Assembly (NCBI GenBank): GCA_022559985.1
Contig: JAFJTR010000009.1
Span: 124,001-188,000 of the forward strand
DNA length: 64,000 nt
Direction: 5' to 3'
Source of the DNA: Parastagonospora avenae f. sp. tritici 18332-5
Lineage: Eukaryota > Ascomycota > Dothideomycetes > Pleosporales > Phaeosphaeriaceae
The notes below the pieces were generated by a model. That model saw nothing but the letters and a program-made list of their open reading frames with translations. It did no database searches and was not told where the DNA came from. Shown here one piece after another: positions 32,581 through 43,238 of this stretch. The translations under genes and the position numbers were made by a program. The stretch's first letter is position 1, and every line of letters begins with the position of its first letter.

Positions 32581-33313
32581 ATTTCCACGGCCAACTTGCT
32601 TACGCGCAAGTCGAAAGAAGTTCTAGAAAGGCGAACGAACGAAAGTGGATCATGCAGACTATAACTAACAGCACCACCTGCCGTGCCGCGTCGCCCGTAA
32701 CACACTGCAGCCACGCGAAGTCGCAATGCGGGAAGGGTGATTGCAGAAAGCTCGCGCTCATGCTCACTATTCCCAGGGTCGTTCGTATCATGCTATAAAC
32801 TTTGCGAGATGACCCGCGTGCAGAACCGAAAGCCGGGACAAATGCAGCTTACACACAGCATCCACACGCGTTCCTTCAATGTGAAGATTCGCTGTTGTGC
32901 TGGCGTGCTGAAACTTGGATTTGGTTACTGCTAAGAAATCTCTCGCTACACATTGTGCGACCGACCGCGTGTGCCTTGCATGTTGTGGCGCGGGCGTATA
33001 TTGGTGTTGAGAGGTTGGATTCGGAATGTGGGGCGAGGATCAGGTACGGTTGACGGTAATGGTAAGGCCACATCAGGCCAGCATAAAGTTTGCCATGTTA
33101 GGCCAGCATGCGGAATGACTTCAGGCCAACCCTCACGGATCATGGCGGAGAGATTTCCTGACTCGAAACGTTTTTCTGGCTTCTTTTCTTCTCGACGGTG
33201 CGTCTCAAGATGCCTCCGAGCCAATGGTTACACAGCAGGGCGGACAGCATGAGCTGCATCCCCTTCTCATGAGCAAGCACCGATCAAGTACCTGTAGGCT
33301 TCTAAAAATGCGC
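32581..33313. other. intergenic region with short direct repeats
   Basis: Promoter side of the PTH11-like gene; no supported gene. Three related copies of a YAGGCCARC word lie at 33074-33130 (see repeat entry). Confidence 0.45.
33074..33130 (+). repeat. three spaced copies of a CAGGCCAGCAT-like word
   Basis: CAGGCCAGCAT at 33074, TAGGCCAGCAT at 33099 and CAGGCCAAC at 33122, spaced about 25 and 23 bases. The spacing resembles phased regulatory sites, though chance is possible. Confidence 0.5.
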
Positions 33314-33616
33314 TTACTCCCCGGCCAATAATGCAGGAGTCGCCTGCTCATACTCTGCCTGAATCAAGTTGATCAGCAGGCTAAACGGCTCCCGTCCCGC
33401 CAAAAGAAATTCCCCATCGTAAAGCTGATTAGGCTTTCGGGAGATCCTGTGGGGTTGCCAGGGGTCGGCGAGACGTGAACCTAGGGTGCGGAGAAAGACG
33501 CGAGGGGTGGTGAAACGCCAGGGCACGTCGCATTTTCTGTCGTGTTTGACAAGTCGGGTATATACATAGACTTTTCGGAACGTTTCATTTGCGATGTGAA
33601 TGGGCGCTGAGGTCAT
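33314..33616 (-). CDS. hypothetical protein, 100 aa
   Basis: ATG-started ORF of normal amino-acid composition, N-terminus MTSAPIHIANETFRKVYVY, C-terminus hydrophobic/acidic (FSLLINLIQAEYEQATPALLAGE). No domain recognised. It lies in an accessory stretch between the PTH11-like gene and the HET pseudogene. May be a fragment of a larger gene or an orphan; weak support. Confidence 0.35.
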   Translation of the reverse strand: MTSAPIHIANETFRKVYVYTRLVKHDRKCDVPWRFTTPRVFLRTLGSRLADPWQPHRISRKPNQLYDGEFLLAGREPFSLLINLIQAEYEQATPALLAGE

Positions 33617-34085
33617 TTGGGAACTTTCTTATACGGTAGGGCCGAGAGGGGCGGGATGTGGGGCTGTTGATGGGGATATATGCAGGAAGGTTGTTTCGAC
33701 GGCTGGAAGCGAGGGCCACTATGGCTCTTGAAGTGTCTCTTGTCGTCGTCAAATGTACCTTGTTATCAGGAGGTATCCTCGTGTGCGTCGTGTTGAGGCC
33801 GAAATGAAATGGCTACTTGGTAAGCGATGACTGGCGCCCAGTCTGCGAAGGAGATTGGTACTGAGTGGCAAACAGCATCGTCCAGTCATGTCTGCTGTTC
33901 TGAATACGAGTACATGAGTGAGATACAAAAATTCTCGCCCACAAGAAGATGTCAAAATACGCTGTGTGCCAGGTGGGTACATCGACGCTGACTTTTCGAC
34001 GCCGTCTATCCTCGAACGACGAACGGATCTTTAAAGACCGGCGTAGACCATTGCTTTGTGTTCATTCACCCAAAGCCGACCTCCA
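33617..34085. other. intergenic region
   Basis: 469 bases without a supported gene, downstream of the HET pseudogene. A 77-codon minus-strand ORF (33749-33982) has no features. Confidence 0.45.
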
Positions 34086-36218
34086 TCAGATGATCGTGAT
34101 CTCCCTCTCAGGAGTGAGATTGTACGCCTTTTCTAACTTTGCCTCATCCAACAGATCACGGGCATAGAGCGGTCCAAGTCTCTCAAAAGTATCCAGTGTA
34201 TCATCAACACTCCTCAGGACAATCCAAGCAAGCTCGCAAACATCATGCATAATGAATCCTTCAACCTTTAGGATCAAGATCTCGCTGCCGGAACGTACCT
34301 GGTGTGGCCCCTCCATCTCGACGTGGTAGTCCCATAGCAGGAGTCTCCTTCCATCTGACGATAGCGGATTGAGTTTTTTCGAGAAGGAAGCGAACAATGG
34401 CATGGGATTCGAAGGTGGCAAGAGGTGTGCTGTGGCTAGTAGACCATCTGCCGTCGTAAACTGTTCTACCGCCTGGGCTAGATCGCTCCAGGTGACTGGG
34501 ACTTTCTCACCAGACGACACACAGAGTTCTCTCTCAGAGCATCGTATACGAAGGCAAATTGTTCTCGAGCTTTGACACGAGATAGGGTGATGCATCCTAC
34601 CAGGCAGGCAATGTCCTCGAAGAATTAATTCTCCCGAAGTCAGCTGCCCAGTGGCGTCTTCTGCAACTGGCGAAGTTACCGCATTCACAATCGTTATGAA
34701 CGACATGGGTAGATCATTCTGGTCCTTCTGTTGAGTCCATGTGTGCCGCATCCAGCCGATATTCCCCGTGGTAGAAGCCCAGGACCACGTTGGTGCACGC
34801 CACTCGATGGTCCTGATACTCCGATTATGCTTGTCTTCAGTTCTCACGTGCCATGTAAGATTGTGCTGTACAGTACGGCTCCAAAGGCCCGCCAGGTAGA
34901 AACCCATACCGGATGGCATCATCTTCGCCAGGCCCTGCGAGGCTGGGAAGACGTCGCTCTTGAAAGAAAGGTCCAATTCAGTATATGACTCGATGACATA
35001 TCGCCATCGAATGTCGGCTTCTTGTACAGACAATTGTGTCCAAAATCTTGGCCACCAATTCTGGGATCTGGACAGACTGCGAGGCATTTCGATATCATCG
35101 GAGCACTCGCAAGTAATACCACTTAGGCACTCCGGTATAAGCTCATAATCAGTAAAGTGCAAAATCCGCGGAGATGACAGCTTTCCTGGTAGGTCCATCC
35201 TCTCTGCATGAGAGGCATTGTACCCCAACAGAAGTCTGTGTCTTCTAATCGGATTCGACTGTGTATCTAGAAGGGTGGGGACCCTGGCATCTCTACAGAG
35301 AATTTGCGAGACTTGTTTATCGAGCGCGAGCTGCTAAAGCAACCTTGGGTAGAATCCATAGACCTGGTAGCTGCTAGAGTGAGGCTGGCATTTGCGTAAA
35401 TGCTGTCCATTCTGCCCCCTTCGTGACGCCAGTCTTCGGCTGAATCTTGAACGATGCAAAGACTATCGATCCAGATGTAGATGAAACCTAATCGATAGGC
35501 GAAATCGATAGCATCTCGAAACGTTCGTGAGAGCTCTTGCCACGGGATGGGCAATCGGAACGAAGACAAATTCTGCTTTGTAGTCTTTATGACAGGGCCA
35601 TTGCCCCAGCAATGACTCAGGCATACGTATCGCGCTTTCTGGTGGCCTGATTTGTGTAATCTGACGTCCTCCGGTCCGACAATTTTGATCACTCTGGTTG
35701 GCATGGCCCTGGGCGTGGTATTGGTCCACATGCTGTGCTCACTAGAGCATCGGTCAAGCCATGTGCGTACGCGTGACACAGCCTCCTGTGATCCAGTGTC
35801 GCCAGAGATGGGATACGCTATCTCCAGGTCCAATCAAGGACTTCTTTGGTCTGAAGCCGTTAACGACTCTCGAATACAATGAGTAGGTATAGAACTCACC
35901 TGGGCAGAGTGAGAGCTGGATTCAGCAATCAGAAGGTATTAGAGGATCGAACGGCTCAGCCCCCAAGACCATCATAAGTGATTTGAACAGCGGCGACAGG
36001 ACCAAGGTTACTGTATCCAGCATATCTGCCTCGGGGCAATGGTACTTAATAGCCCCAACCACCACTTTGCAGCTCGGGCAACCACGCAATGACGACAGTT
36101 CCCACTCAGGTAGCAAATGTAGCCTGCCATAGGCCGATCGATCGATCTTCAACACGACATGATTGAGGCTGAAGCAGACCTTACAACACCCATGCGACAA
36201 CCTAGCGGCGCAATTCAT
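34086..36218 (-). pseudogene. HET-domain (heterokaryon incompatibility) gene, decayed
   Basis: Reads on the minus strand from an ATG at 36218. The N-terminal part (to 35900) has CCKVCFSLN and WELSSLRGCPSCKVV, typical of the segment before HET domains. An intron GTGAGT follows at 35899. The HET core is clear at 35833-35270: ARYVCLSHCWGNGPVIKTT, FRDAIDFAYRLGFIYIWIDSLCIVQD, DSIYANASLTLAATRS. The last part (35180-34086) has SSPRILHF ... WWPRFWTQLSVQEADIRWRYVIESYTELDLSF and the conserved APTWSWAS. Three lesions break it: TGA at 35922-35924 in exon 1, TAG at 35267-35269, and a one-base loss near 35180, where RGWTYQE is in one frame and LSSPRILHF in the next. Intact members trigger non-self recognition cell death. 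It is most likely non-functional, unless the lesions are sequencing errors. Confidence 0.82.
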
Positions 36219-36519
36219 GGTGAGCTAGCTGCGTAAATATCAGAACTACCTTTTCTGCAGTTCAAAACGAACGACTGGTGTTCCGTATAACCGGATTTGA
36301 GCATGAGAGCGAATTTGTGACGATGTAATCGAGTGGGCAATGGAAAGAAGAGTGTTGCTTCAAGAGCGAACGCGCGAAGGGGGAAAGTACAATGTCGCCA
36401 CGCAAGCAGGGCAGGATGCTTGGGGTGCAGCTGCCGCAGCAGTAGGCTGCCATTCTACAGCCTTGTCAAATGATCATTGGTATCTCAAGAAAAACATGCT
36501 AAGCAAAAACGATAAGTCC
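36219..36519. other. intergenic region
   Basis: 301 bases between the HET pseudogene promoter and the 3' end of the next minus-strand gene. Nothing seen. Confidence 0.45.
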
Positions 36520-38160
36520 CTATTGCCCAAACAACAGCGCAGCCATCACCCGCGTCGCCTCAAACGCCCCTCTACTCTGCAACAACGACGCAAATGTTTC
36601 GGGTACTTTACTAAACGTCTTCGCGGCATCAGCCTCAGTCCACACGCTAGGAAAGGCGGGCTCAACAGTGACTTGCGATTCTGCTTCACCCGTCCAGTCA
36701 AATCTAATACGCCAGTCGAGCTTCAGCAGGACGTGCTTGTCCTGGAGGATCAGGCTGTCACGGCCCAGGTGGCGGTTCAGATCTTGTCGCGAGATCTTCG
36801 CATCGTGTTTTGACTTGGGACGTGTGTTTTCTGCATCTTCACTCGAGTGGCCAGCGAGAAGATGCGAGAATGTTTGCTCGGCTCGATGCCAGTGTTGCGC
36901 ACGCTTTTGGGCGATGTTCCAGTATGAATCGATGGCCCAGCATGCGTTGCCAAGATCCCGTTGTTCCGCACGCTTGCGTAAGAAGGTACCGAGCTCTCGC
37001 TCCGCCCATGGTGAAAGGCGAAGTATGTGCATGTCAATGATCTCATTTGCTAGCGTGTCGATTGTAACTGCGATTTGGACTGTGAGGAGTTTCTGGGGTC
37101 CAACGATGTCGATGGTGTGTTTCTGATATACCCGTTTCGAAGACGGCAGGATCTTGCCGCGTGGAAGGCCTAGTTGTGTAGTGACCTTGAAGGATGTAAA
37201 CATCTCGAGGTAGGGCAGAGGATCTGCTAGCTCGACTGGTCGATGCGATGGTATAGGTTTCTCTGGCACCTTGCTCCGCGGTTGTGGTATTGGCATGGCC
37301 GAGAATGGCAAGAATGAGCACAATAGACTTGAGACTGGAAGAGCAGCCTCCACGTCCGCATTCGCACCACTAACTTCGGCGATAAATTTTTCCAAGTCTG
37401 TTCTGTCGGTCGATCGCAGTGCTTCAGTAGGGCCTCTTTGCTGTTCTTTCAAGATTTCTTCCGTGCATCTTGTCACCTGTGCCTCTAGCTCTGCCAACTC
37501 GCGCTCAAGTTTCGCCTTCTCTTGTCTCCTTTTCTCGACTTCCGGATCCAGAGGCTCCATCTTCAAGGGCCGAGCTTTGGTCTCTGCGTCGACTGGGCCA
37601 TCTTCCAAATGGTGAGCAGGGGACGTCACTTGTACAGGTGGAGCTTTCGGTCGCAGAGAAGACTGCTTTACAGGGTCCTTCGCCCGGAGAGGGCGCTTGC
37701 TTGGCGATGAAAACAACACGCCGCGCCGAGGGCCATCTTGTTCCTCCAAACCTCGTTGTGATGGTGTTGTCGGTAGTTCTGGTTCCTCCTCTTCTTCCGC
37801 GGCCACTGCTCCTTGCCACCTAGATGCAGGCTTGGTTCCTGTTCTCCGTGCGCGAGGTGTCGCAATTTGCAGTGTCGACGATGTTTCTCCTGGGCCATCA
37901 AGCTGCGCCGCCTCTCGGGCCAACGCCTCTTGCATGTCTGTCTCGCCAAGTACATACGCACGCGCTTGCTTTCCACGATTTGGTCGTGATGGTGACCCCG
38001 CTGAAGTGGGTCGAGATGGAAGAAGATTGGGATAGTTGCGCGCCAGACTGGCTTTCGTGGGTGATGCAAACGACGGCCTTCGCGCAGGTTTTCTCAGTGG
38101 ACTTGACTCTCTCTCTGCTGGGGAGTTGGTCCTCCTTCGTTTGCGTGCGGGCTCGTCCAT
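36520..38160 (-). CDS. conserved nuclear-type protein with coiled coil, unidentified
   Basis: Single exon of 546 aa from ATG. Residues 1-200 are basic, Pro/Ser-rich and disordered, opening MDEPARKRRRTNSPAERESSPLRK, with several SP/TP sites as in cell-cycle-regulated chromatin proteins. A coiled coil lies at about 205-245 (EVEKRRQEKAKLERELAELEAQVTRC). The C-terminal 270 residues are a folded domain with FTSFKVTTQLGLP, IVGPQKLLTVQIAVTIDTL, IIDMHILRLSPWAERELGTFLRK and DKHVLLKLDWRIRFDW. The layout (basic tail, coiled coil, RWD-like beta-rich end) recalls inner-kinetochore subunits of the COMA/CENP-O/P type, but I cannot confirm this from motifs and leave it unnamed. It is divergent to the OXLD1-like gene. 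Confidence 0.75.
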   Translation of the reverse strand: MDEPARKRRRTNSPAERESSPLRKPARRPSFASPTKASLARNYPNLLPSRPTSAGSPSRPNRGKQARAYVLGETDMQEALAREAAQLDGPGETSSTLQIATPRARRTGTKPASRWQGAVAAEEEEEPELPTTPSQRGLEEQDGPRRGVLFSSPSKRPLRAKDPVKQSSLRPKAPPVQVTSPAHHLEDGPVDAETKARPLKMEPLDPEVEKRRQEKAKLERELAELEAQVTRCTEEILKEQQRGPTEALRSTDRTDLEKFIAEVSGANADVEAALPVSSLLCSFLPFSAMPIPQPRSKVPEKPIPSHRPVELADPLPYLEMFTSFKVTTQLGLPRGKILPSSKRVYQKHTIDIVGPQKLLTVQIAVTIDTLANEIIDMHILRLSPWAERELGTFLRKRAEQRDLGNACWAIDSYWNIAQKRAQHWHRAEQTFSHLLAGHSSEDAENTRPKSKHDAKISRQDLNRHLGRDSLILQDKHVLLKLDWRIRFDWTGEAESQVTVEPAFPSVWTEADAAKTFSKVPETFASLLQSRGAFEATRVMAALLFGQ

Positions 38161-38483
38161 TGTTGTGGGCTGTATTTATGTCGCACACAAATGGAAAGTT
38201 TCGGATGAGGATTGCGATCGAACCGTAGAGGTTTATGGAGTAATATTTCGTAGTTGAGTCGCGTGTTTTCGAAGGTTGCAGTGGACGCGACGGCGCGTGT
38301 TGTTGATGAGACCCTGTCGGCGTTTGCGGGCAGCTTTTGCCGAGGGCGCAAAATGACGTCTTCCTCGAGCTCACGTTCTCTCTTTCACTCAGCTTGAGCC
38401 ACCAATTGCAATCGTCTTCATTGCCGAATTTCCGAAGCATGATAAGCTCATAGCACCTGCAGTACAGTTTGCAACTTCACTAC
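38161..38483. promoter_or_regulatory. divergent promoter region
   Basis: 323 bases between the starts of the unidentified nuclear protein (minus) and the OXLD1-like gene (plus). No recognisable element. Confidence 0.4.
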
Positions 38484-39309
38484 ATGTTGTTATCGCGCAT
38501 GGAACAAATACTGCGACCGATAGCCATGCATCGCAATCTATGTGTCTCGTGCTCCAGAGCACTGGGCCGGACATCTACTACCCCGACAACAGGACCTATG
38601 GGGCTCCAGAATAGCAGTCGGATACAGCGTCGATACAAAGGCTATATAGCACCGGCTGGTGAACAAGCCCACTCCATTGGCGGTTTCTATGCAGGTTCGC
38701 CGCCCCAACCGGCATACAATCAATTCGACGCTCACTCGACTAGAAATGCTCAAAAAGCCAAAATCCGAAGTACAACCTCTGACAGTGACCGCGCCTGAAC
38801 CGCCACCACCCGAGCCCCGACCCAAGACCCAGAAAGAAGAGACACTCGAGAAGGCACGCATAGTCTTTGGCTCCAAGCTTGCCGGCCCAGCGGAACGTCG
38901 AAAAGAGATAGATGCATCTTCCAAGGTGATTGCTGGAGTCACTGTACCTCCCAAGCCTGCGGAACCAGACAATTGCTGCATGTCAGGATGTGTGAACTGC
39001 GTATGGGATCTATACAGAGACGATATGGAGGAATGGGCGGAGAAGAGCGCGCAAGCCAGAGCAGCTATTCAGGCACAGCGAAAGGAGGGCGTAGGGTCTG
39101 GTCAGATGGTGGCAGGAAGTGGCGTACCAACCCATGTTGCCACCAGTATGGACGACGATGGCGGAGGGAGCCAAACGAATTGGGACATGGACGATGAAAA
39201 GGACACGAGCAGCTTGTTTGACGATATACCCGTGGGGATCAGGGAGTTCATGAAGACGGAGAAGAAACTGAAGATGATGCAGAAGAAGGCGCAGGAGACG
39301 TCTGCGTAG
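38484..39309 (+). CDS. oxidoreductase-like (OXLD1-type) mitochondrial protein
   Basis: Exons 38484-38694 and 38744-39309 give about 258 aa. The two parts lie in different frames; a 49-nt intron (weak donor GTTCGC, acceptor CTAG) joins GGFYA to EMLKKPKSEV, the layout I expect for this family. The first ~60 residues (MHRNLCVSCSRALGR...RRYKG) form a mitochondrial presequence. The core is KPAEPDNCCMSGCVNCVWDLY followed by DDMEEW, the cysteine-rich oxidoreductase-like motif (PF09791 type). An upstream KARIVFGSKLAGPAERR is also typical. The tail is acidic then basic. Enzyme activity is unproven for the family. The start could instead be ATG 38499 or 38526. Confidence 0.82.
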
Positions 39310-39447
39310 CATGTGAGCGACGATTAGGCATATCTTTGAAGCGCAGCAATTGTAGAGCATGCGTATACCCAGCAGTTGCAGATCGCGTTGTCCCTCATTG
39401 TCCACGCCAGCCCAGTGCCATGTTCCCAGCATTCCGTATTCGTTCCT
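39310..39447. other. convergent spacer
   Basis: 138 bases between convergent stop codons of the OXLD1-like and DPM3 genes; no features seen. Confidence 0.4.
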
Positions 39448-39836
39448 CTAATCCTCACCAACGTCCACCCCCCTCGCCTTGAGATCCACCCTCGCTTCCA
39501 AAATCTGTTGCTGTATCTCCGCATACGCGTCCGGTACATCGTTGAACGTGAAGACGCCCCAGCCGAGTTTGAAGAGCAGGTAGGCGCCGAAAGTGATGAG
39601 GGCCCAGAAGGGAACCTGTACAAGATTTGTTAGACTTGAGTTCGTAGTGGTGAGAGTGACGTACGTAAGGAACAACCTCCTTCTGGATCTTCTCAGGGAA
39701 CGCGACGACCTCCATGAATACCGCGAGGTATATCTGCGCACTGGTTAGCTATCTGTCCAAAGGGGTCGTGTGGTGCATCGCATCATACGGAGGTCAGCAG
39801 CATAGCAATGCTGATGGTTTGTTGAGCGCGCGTCAT
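39448..39836 (-). CDS. DPM3: dolichol-phosphate mannosyltransferase subunit 3
   Basis: Three minus-strand exons (39789-39836, 39665-39733, 39448-39615), all phase 0, give 94 aa, the usual size for DPM3. Two hydrophobic helices (ISIAMLLTSIYLAVFMEVV and PFWALITFGAYLLFKLGWGVF) precede the family signature TFNDVPDAYAEIQQQILEAR, a cytosolic coiled coil. DPM3 is an ER membrane protein that tethers and stabilises the catalytic DPM1 subunit, which makes dolichyl-phosphate mannose for N-glycosylation, O-mannosylation and GPI anchors. Introns are 55 and 49 nt with standard GTATGA and GTACGT donors. Confidence 0.9.
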
Positions 39837-40249
39837 GATTGCGGTCTTGGTGTGAATTGAGTGAGCGTATGGGGTCAGTGTATCTGGGAGACGTGGTGGT
39901 GGTCAGGACGGTATCTAGTGGTTGCTTGCCAGATCGCAAAGTCGCGCCAAGGGATCTTCTCCTGATCTGGGAAAGTGGAGCAGGCGTAGCCGGGTTCGGC
40001 AAGACTAGCCGGATCATGGGGCGATCTTTGGCCTCAACACATTGGATCTCACCATTTTCAGGGAGTAAGCAGACAGTAGAAATTGTGGTTTGACGAAAGC
40101 TCCTTGAACGGGTAGTTTGCACGCAGTCACGAGACACCAGACGTGGTCACTAACAATTGAGATATTGATCACTATTTCTGGGCACCAGATAATAGCAAGT
40201 TGAGCAGTCGAATCTATAAACTCCGAAACTTGTTACTCTCCGATTCAGC
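39837..40249. promoter_or_regulatory. divergent promoter region
   Basis: 413 bases between DPM3 (minus) and the SmgGDS-like gene (plus). No TATA box near either start and no other recognisable element. Confidence 0.4.
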
Positions 40250-42366
40250 ATGTCGACAGCTCCGCAATATCAGTCAAATCTACCCGAAGGAGCTGAGAAA
40301 TCGCTCGTACTGGAACTGACGGGCCAAGATGCGACCCTAGTAGATTTACACAAAGAGCTGGGAAACTTGCGGGAGGACTCAGATTCGGCGGTACTGGAAA
40401 GGATGTACCAATCGTTGGCCACATCTGTTGGGAAGCAAAGTAAGACAAGGGAAACCTCGTTACTTGATTACTCTAACGTGGGCGCAGAGGAGTTCCAAAC
40501 TCCATTCCGAGAAACGGGCATTTTGTCATTAGCACTCAAGGGCTTGGAATCGAACAGTGCGCCAAAATCACTACGGAAGCAGTACCTGAGACTTGTAGGC
40601 AACTGTGTCGCTGATAATGGTACTGATACCGCGATGTAGATGGCGTGGGCACGTTGGCTGATATCTTCAAGATCTCAACCGCGAAGTGGTGACCAAGGAT
40701 TTACAGAAACTTGTTGCGTTAACAACGGACGAAGAGCTGAACACTATCGCCTTGATAGTGCTCTTCAACCTTTGCAACGACTTCGGTATGGTTGCTTCCA
40801 CACCGTGTATAAGACGCCCTACTAACGCAGACAGACCCTGCAAAAGCGGCAGCGGCATCTCTTCGCTTAGACGCTACCATCTCCCGAGAACTCTTCCTAC
40901 AAAATGTCCCAGAACCTGCTCTCGACTACGCAGTCGATCTCCTCACCTGGACCACCGGGAAACTCACAGCAGATCAACTCAAAGACGAATATTCCCTCGA
41001 AACCTTTGCCGGCCTGCTAAAAGTCGCTCTCCAATACGATGAAGACCACTATCACGAATATGTCGCCATTCTCGTACATTACATCCAAGACCCCGAATTC
41101 CAACAATCTGTCGCAACCCCAAAATTCGTCGATGATCTCGTCGTCCTCATGCTGGACTTCGAAGCCAGGGTCTCAGCAGACGACATCGAAGCTGTGTTCC
41201 AAGAACTTGCCCTTACCAAACCTGACGAAGCGCAGCAATCGGAAGAGACTAGCGTATTGCTCCTCTCGCAGCTCATCAACTCCATCTCCGCCCTCTCTGC
41301 CACAGATGCATTCGCGCAAAACTTCAACGTCCGCAGCGCAGTCATCGAACGCATACGCGCGAAACTCAAATACCCGACTGACAAGTCTCCCTCTGCGGTC
41401 TGCGCATGCGTCATGTTAGGCAACCTCGCCATGTCAGATGAAGTCTGCATTGATATGGTAAGTATTATGCAGCTCCACCTGCCGCTGCGGGACATGTTAT
41501 GCTTTGACAAACATTCTGCTTTACTGTACGCCGCACTGGGCTTCTTACGACATCTAGCGTTCCCAGAGCAGAACCGCACAGAGCTTAGTGATGCTAGGGT
41601 GATAGAGGCATGCCACGGGTACATCGTCAAGGGAGCAGATGATCCAGCTGTGAGGGGTGAAGTTACGGCTTTGCTGTGTAAGCTGGTGACCAACAACTCG
41701 AAGAACATTCAGAGGGTAGTGCTGGACCGCACTGGAGAAATTAAAGGCAAGCAAGGAGAACTACCCCTCCAATCGGTATCGGATGGACCGACGTGTTTTG
41801 AAGATCTGGTCAAACAGTCCTTGATGTCCGGAAAGCCTGTACCGAGCACGTCGATGAAGAACATGATGGTCGAAGCGGGACGAACCATCGTGGCGATACT
41901 CAGATATCTAGGAAGAGCGGTCGCATGTGGAGACTTGGACGTCGATGCGGTTCGACTGCGCATGTTCGAATGCCCAGATGTTGCCAGACCGCTGGCTAAG
42001 CTTGTACGACAACGCTTCTACGCTGATGCGCGATCAGAAGGCTTGCTGGGACTTGGGCTCATGGCACAGAGTCCTGAGGGCGCATCAAGGGTCATTAGCG
42101 AGATCAAGGATGACGCTGGACTGCTAGAAGCAATCAAGGAGTTCGCGGAAGGTAAAGACGGTGGTGCTGAGCAACAGGGCCAGGCAGCTGGAAGGGATTA
42201 CCAGAATGCAGTAGTGCTGCTTCAGGCTTTGCAGAATCATTGGGTAAGTTGTATTGGATTTAAGAACAATCGCTGTGCTAACGACGTGCAGCCTGATGGA
42301 GGAGATGGAGCGCTCAAAGATCAGATCGTGAGTCTTCAGAATTTGCTGGGAAAAATGATGGTGTAG
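40250..42366 (+). CDS. armadillo-repeat GTPase stimulator, SmgGDS/RAP1GDS1-like
   Basis: Four exons (40250-40619, 40672-40785, 40835-42243, 42292-42366) give 655 aa. The first intron (52 nt, branch CTGAT, acceptor CAAG) was set by continuity of LVGNCVADNDLNREVVTKDL; a nearer TAG acceptor leads to a wrong frame. The whole chain is helical armadillo-type repeats, e.g. DEELNTIALIVLFNLCNDF, SAVCACVMLGNLAMSDEVC, LLYAALGFLRHLAFPEQNR and ARSEGLLGLGLMAQSPEGA. These match the SmgGDS family of chaperone-like exchange factors for prenylated Ras/Rho-type small GTPases. Presumed cytosolic. The short last exon ends in a helix (IVSLQNLLGKMMV). Confidence 0.85.
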
Positions 42367-42891
42367 CATCGGCAGCTAGCGAATAGTGAACAACTTGATC
42401 CTGGAAATCATTCTGGATGTCGCTGACTCTCAAGAATTAAACCATGCCAGCTTGGAGCAATAATACCATCGTGATGCATACACGAGCTCGTTCCACCTTA
42501 GCCGCAATCCGATACTCCACCGCAACGAATAGCAACCCACCAAATTCAAGCCCATCAGATTACTCACCTATCTCCTCAATCTCCAGCGAGTAATCATTCT
42601 CGCAACTTCGATGACACGACAAAGTGGTGCGTTGCGCGCTCGAACATACTTTGAAGTTGCCCTGCAGCGTAATCACCTGCGCTCTGATTGGCCGGATCCG
42701 CTCTCACCTGATTGCTACCTCTGGCATCCAGGGTCCATAGCTACGTAGCAGAACATGTATAAAGAAGGCTTGAGGAGCGCTGGAATTTGATCATTCACAA
42801 AGCATTCCTCCTGCAATTACCAAGTTTACATCGAGTACACAAATCTTGCTCAACTACAACAAATTATCACCAACACTACATCAACGCCAAC
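42367..42891. other. intergenic region with promoter of the metal-binding protein gene
   Basis: 525 bases without a gene except the promoter and leader of the following gene; a TATA box is listed separately. Confidence 0.5.
42758..42763 (+). promoter_or_regulatory. TATA box of the cysteine-rich protein gene
   Basis: TATAAA 134 bases before the ATG at 42892, with an A/C-rich leader between. A strong TATA is usual for inducible, highly expressed small genes such as metallothioneins. Confidence 0.5.
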
Positions 42892-43238
42892 ATGACTTGC
42901 TGCGGACGTAACAACGGCACCTGCGTGTGCGCACAGGAAGCTACATGCTCCTGCGGAAAGCAGCCTGCGCTTCAGTGCAGTAAGTTTCTCATCCACATCC
43001 ATATGCCCCCTCTATCCGAGTCCTCACTAACACTCTCACAGCCTGCGACAAGGCCACCACCGAGAACAAGCTTCCCACCAGCACCTGCGCCTGCGGAAAG
43101 CGAGCTGAGGGTAAGTCATATTGTTCAACCTTACATGATGTACAAAAGCTAATAGTAGTGATAGACGCGTGCAACTGCAGCCGCAGCAGCGACAATGGCT
43201 CGTCGGCGCTTGAGACGGATTTCACTAGCAAGAAATAG
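42892..43238 (+). CDS. metallothionein-like cysteine-rich protein (DUF7871 type)
   Basis: Three exons (42892-42979, 43042-43110, 43165-43238) encode 76 aa. Twelve cysteines lie in residues 3-57, in one CC and five CxC pairs: CC at 3-4, then 11/13, 19/21, 29/31, 45/47 and 55/57. The repeated unit is roughly TCxCGK...CxCDKATTEN. This is the pattern of ascomycete DUF7871 proteins, which look like metallothioneins that bind copper, zinc or cadmium in the cytosol. The 62-nt and 54-nt introns interrupt the repeat and are both phase 1. The C-terminal 19 residues are Ser-rich and lack cysteine. Metal binding is inferred from the cysteine pattern, not shown. Confidence 0.85.

Noticed and set aside
35818..35899. 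A further TGA in the HET gene just after the intron
   Set aside because: Not counted as a lesion: a later acceptor (GATAG) keeps the frame and skips it, so it may be intronic.
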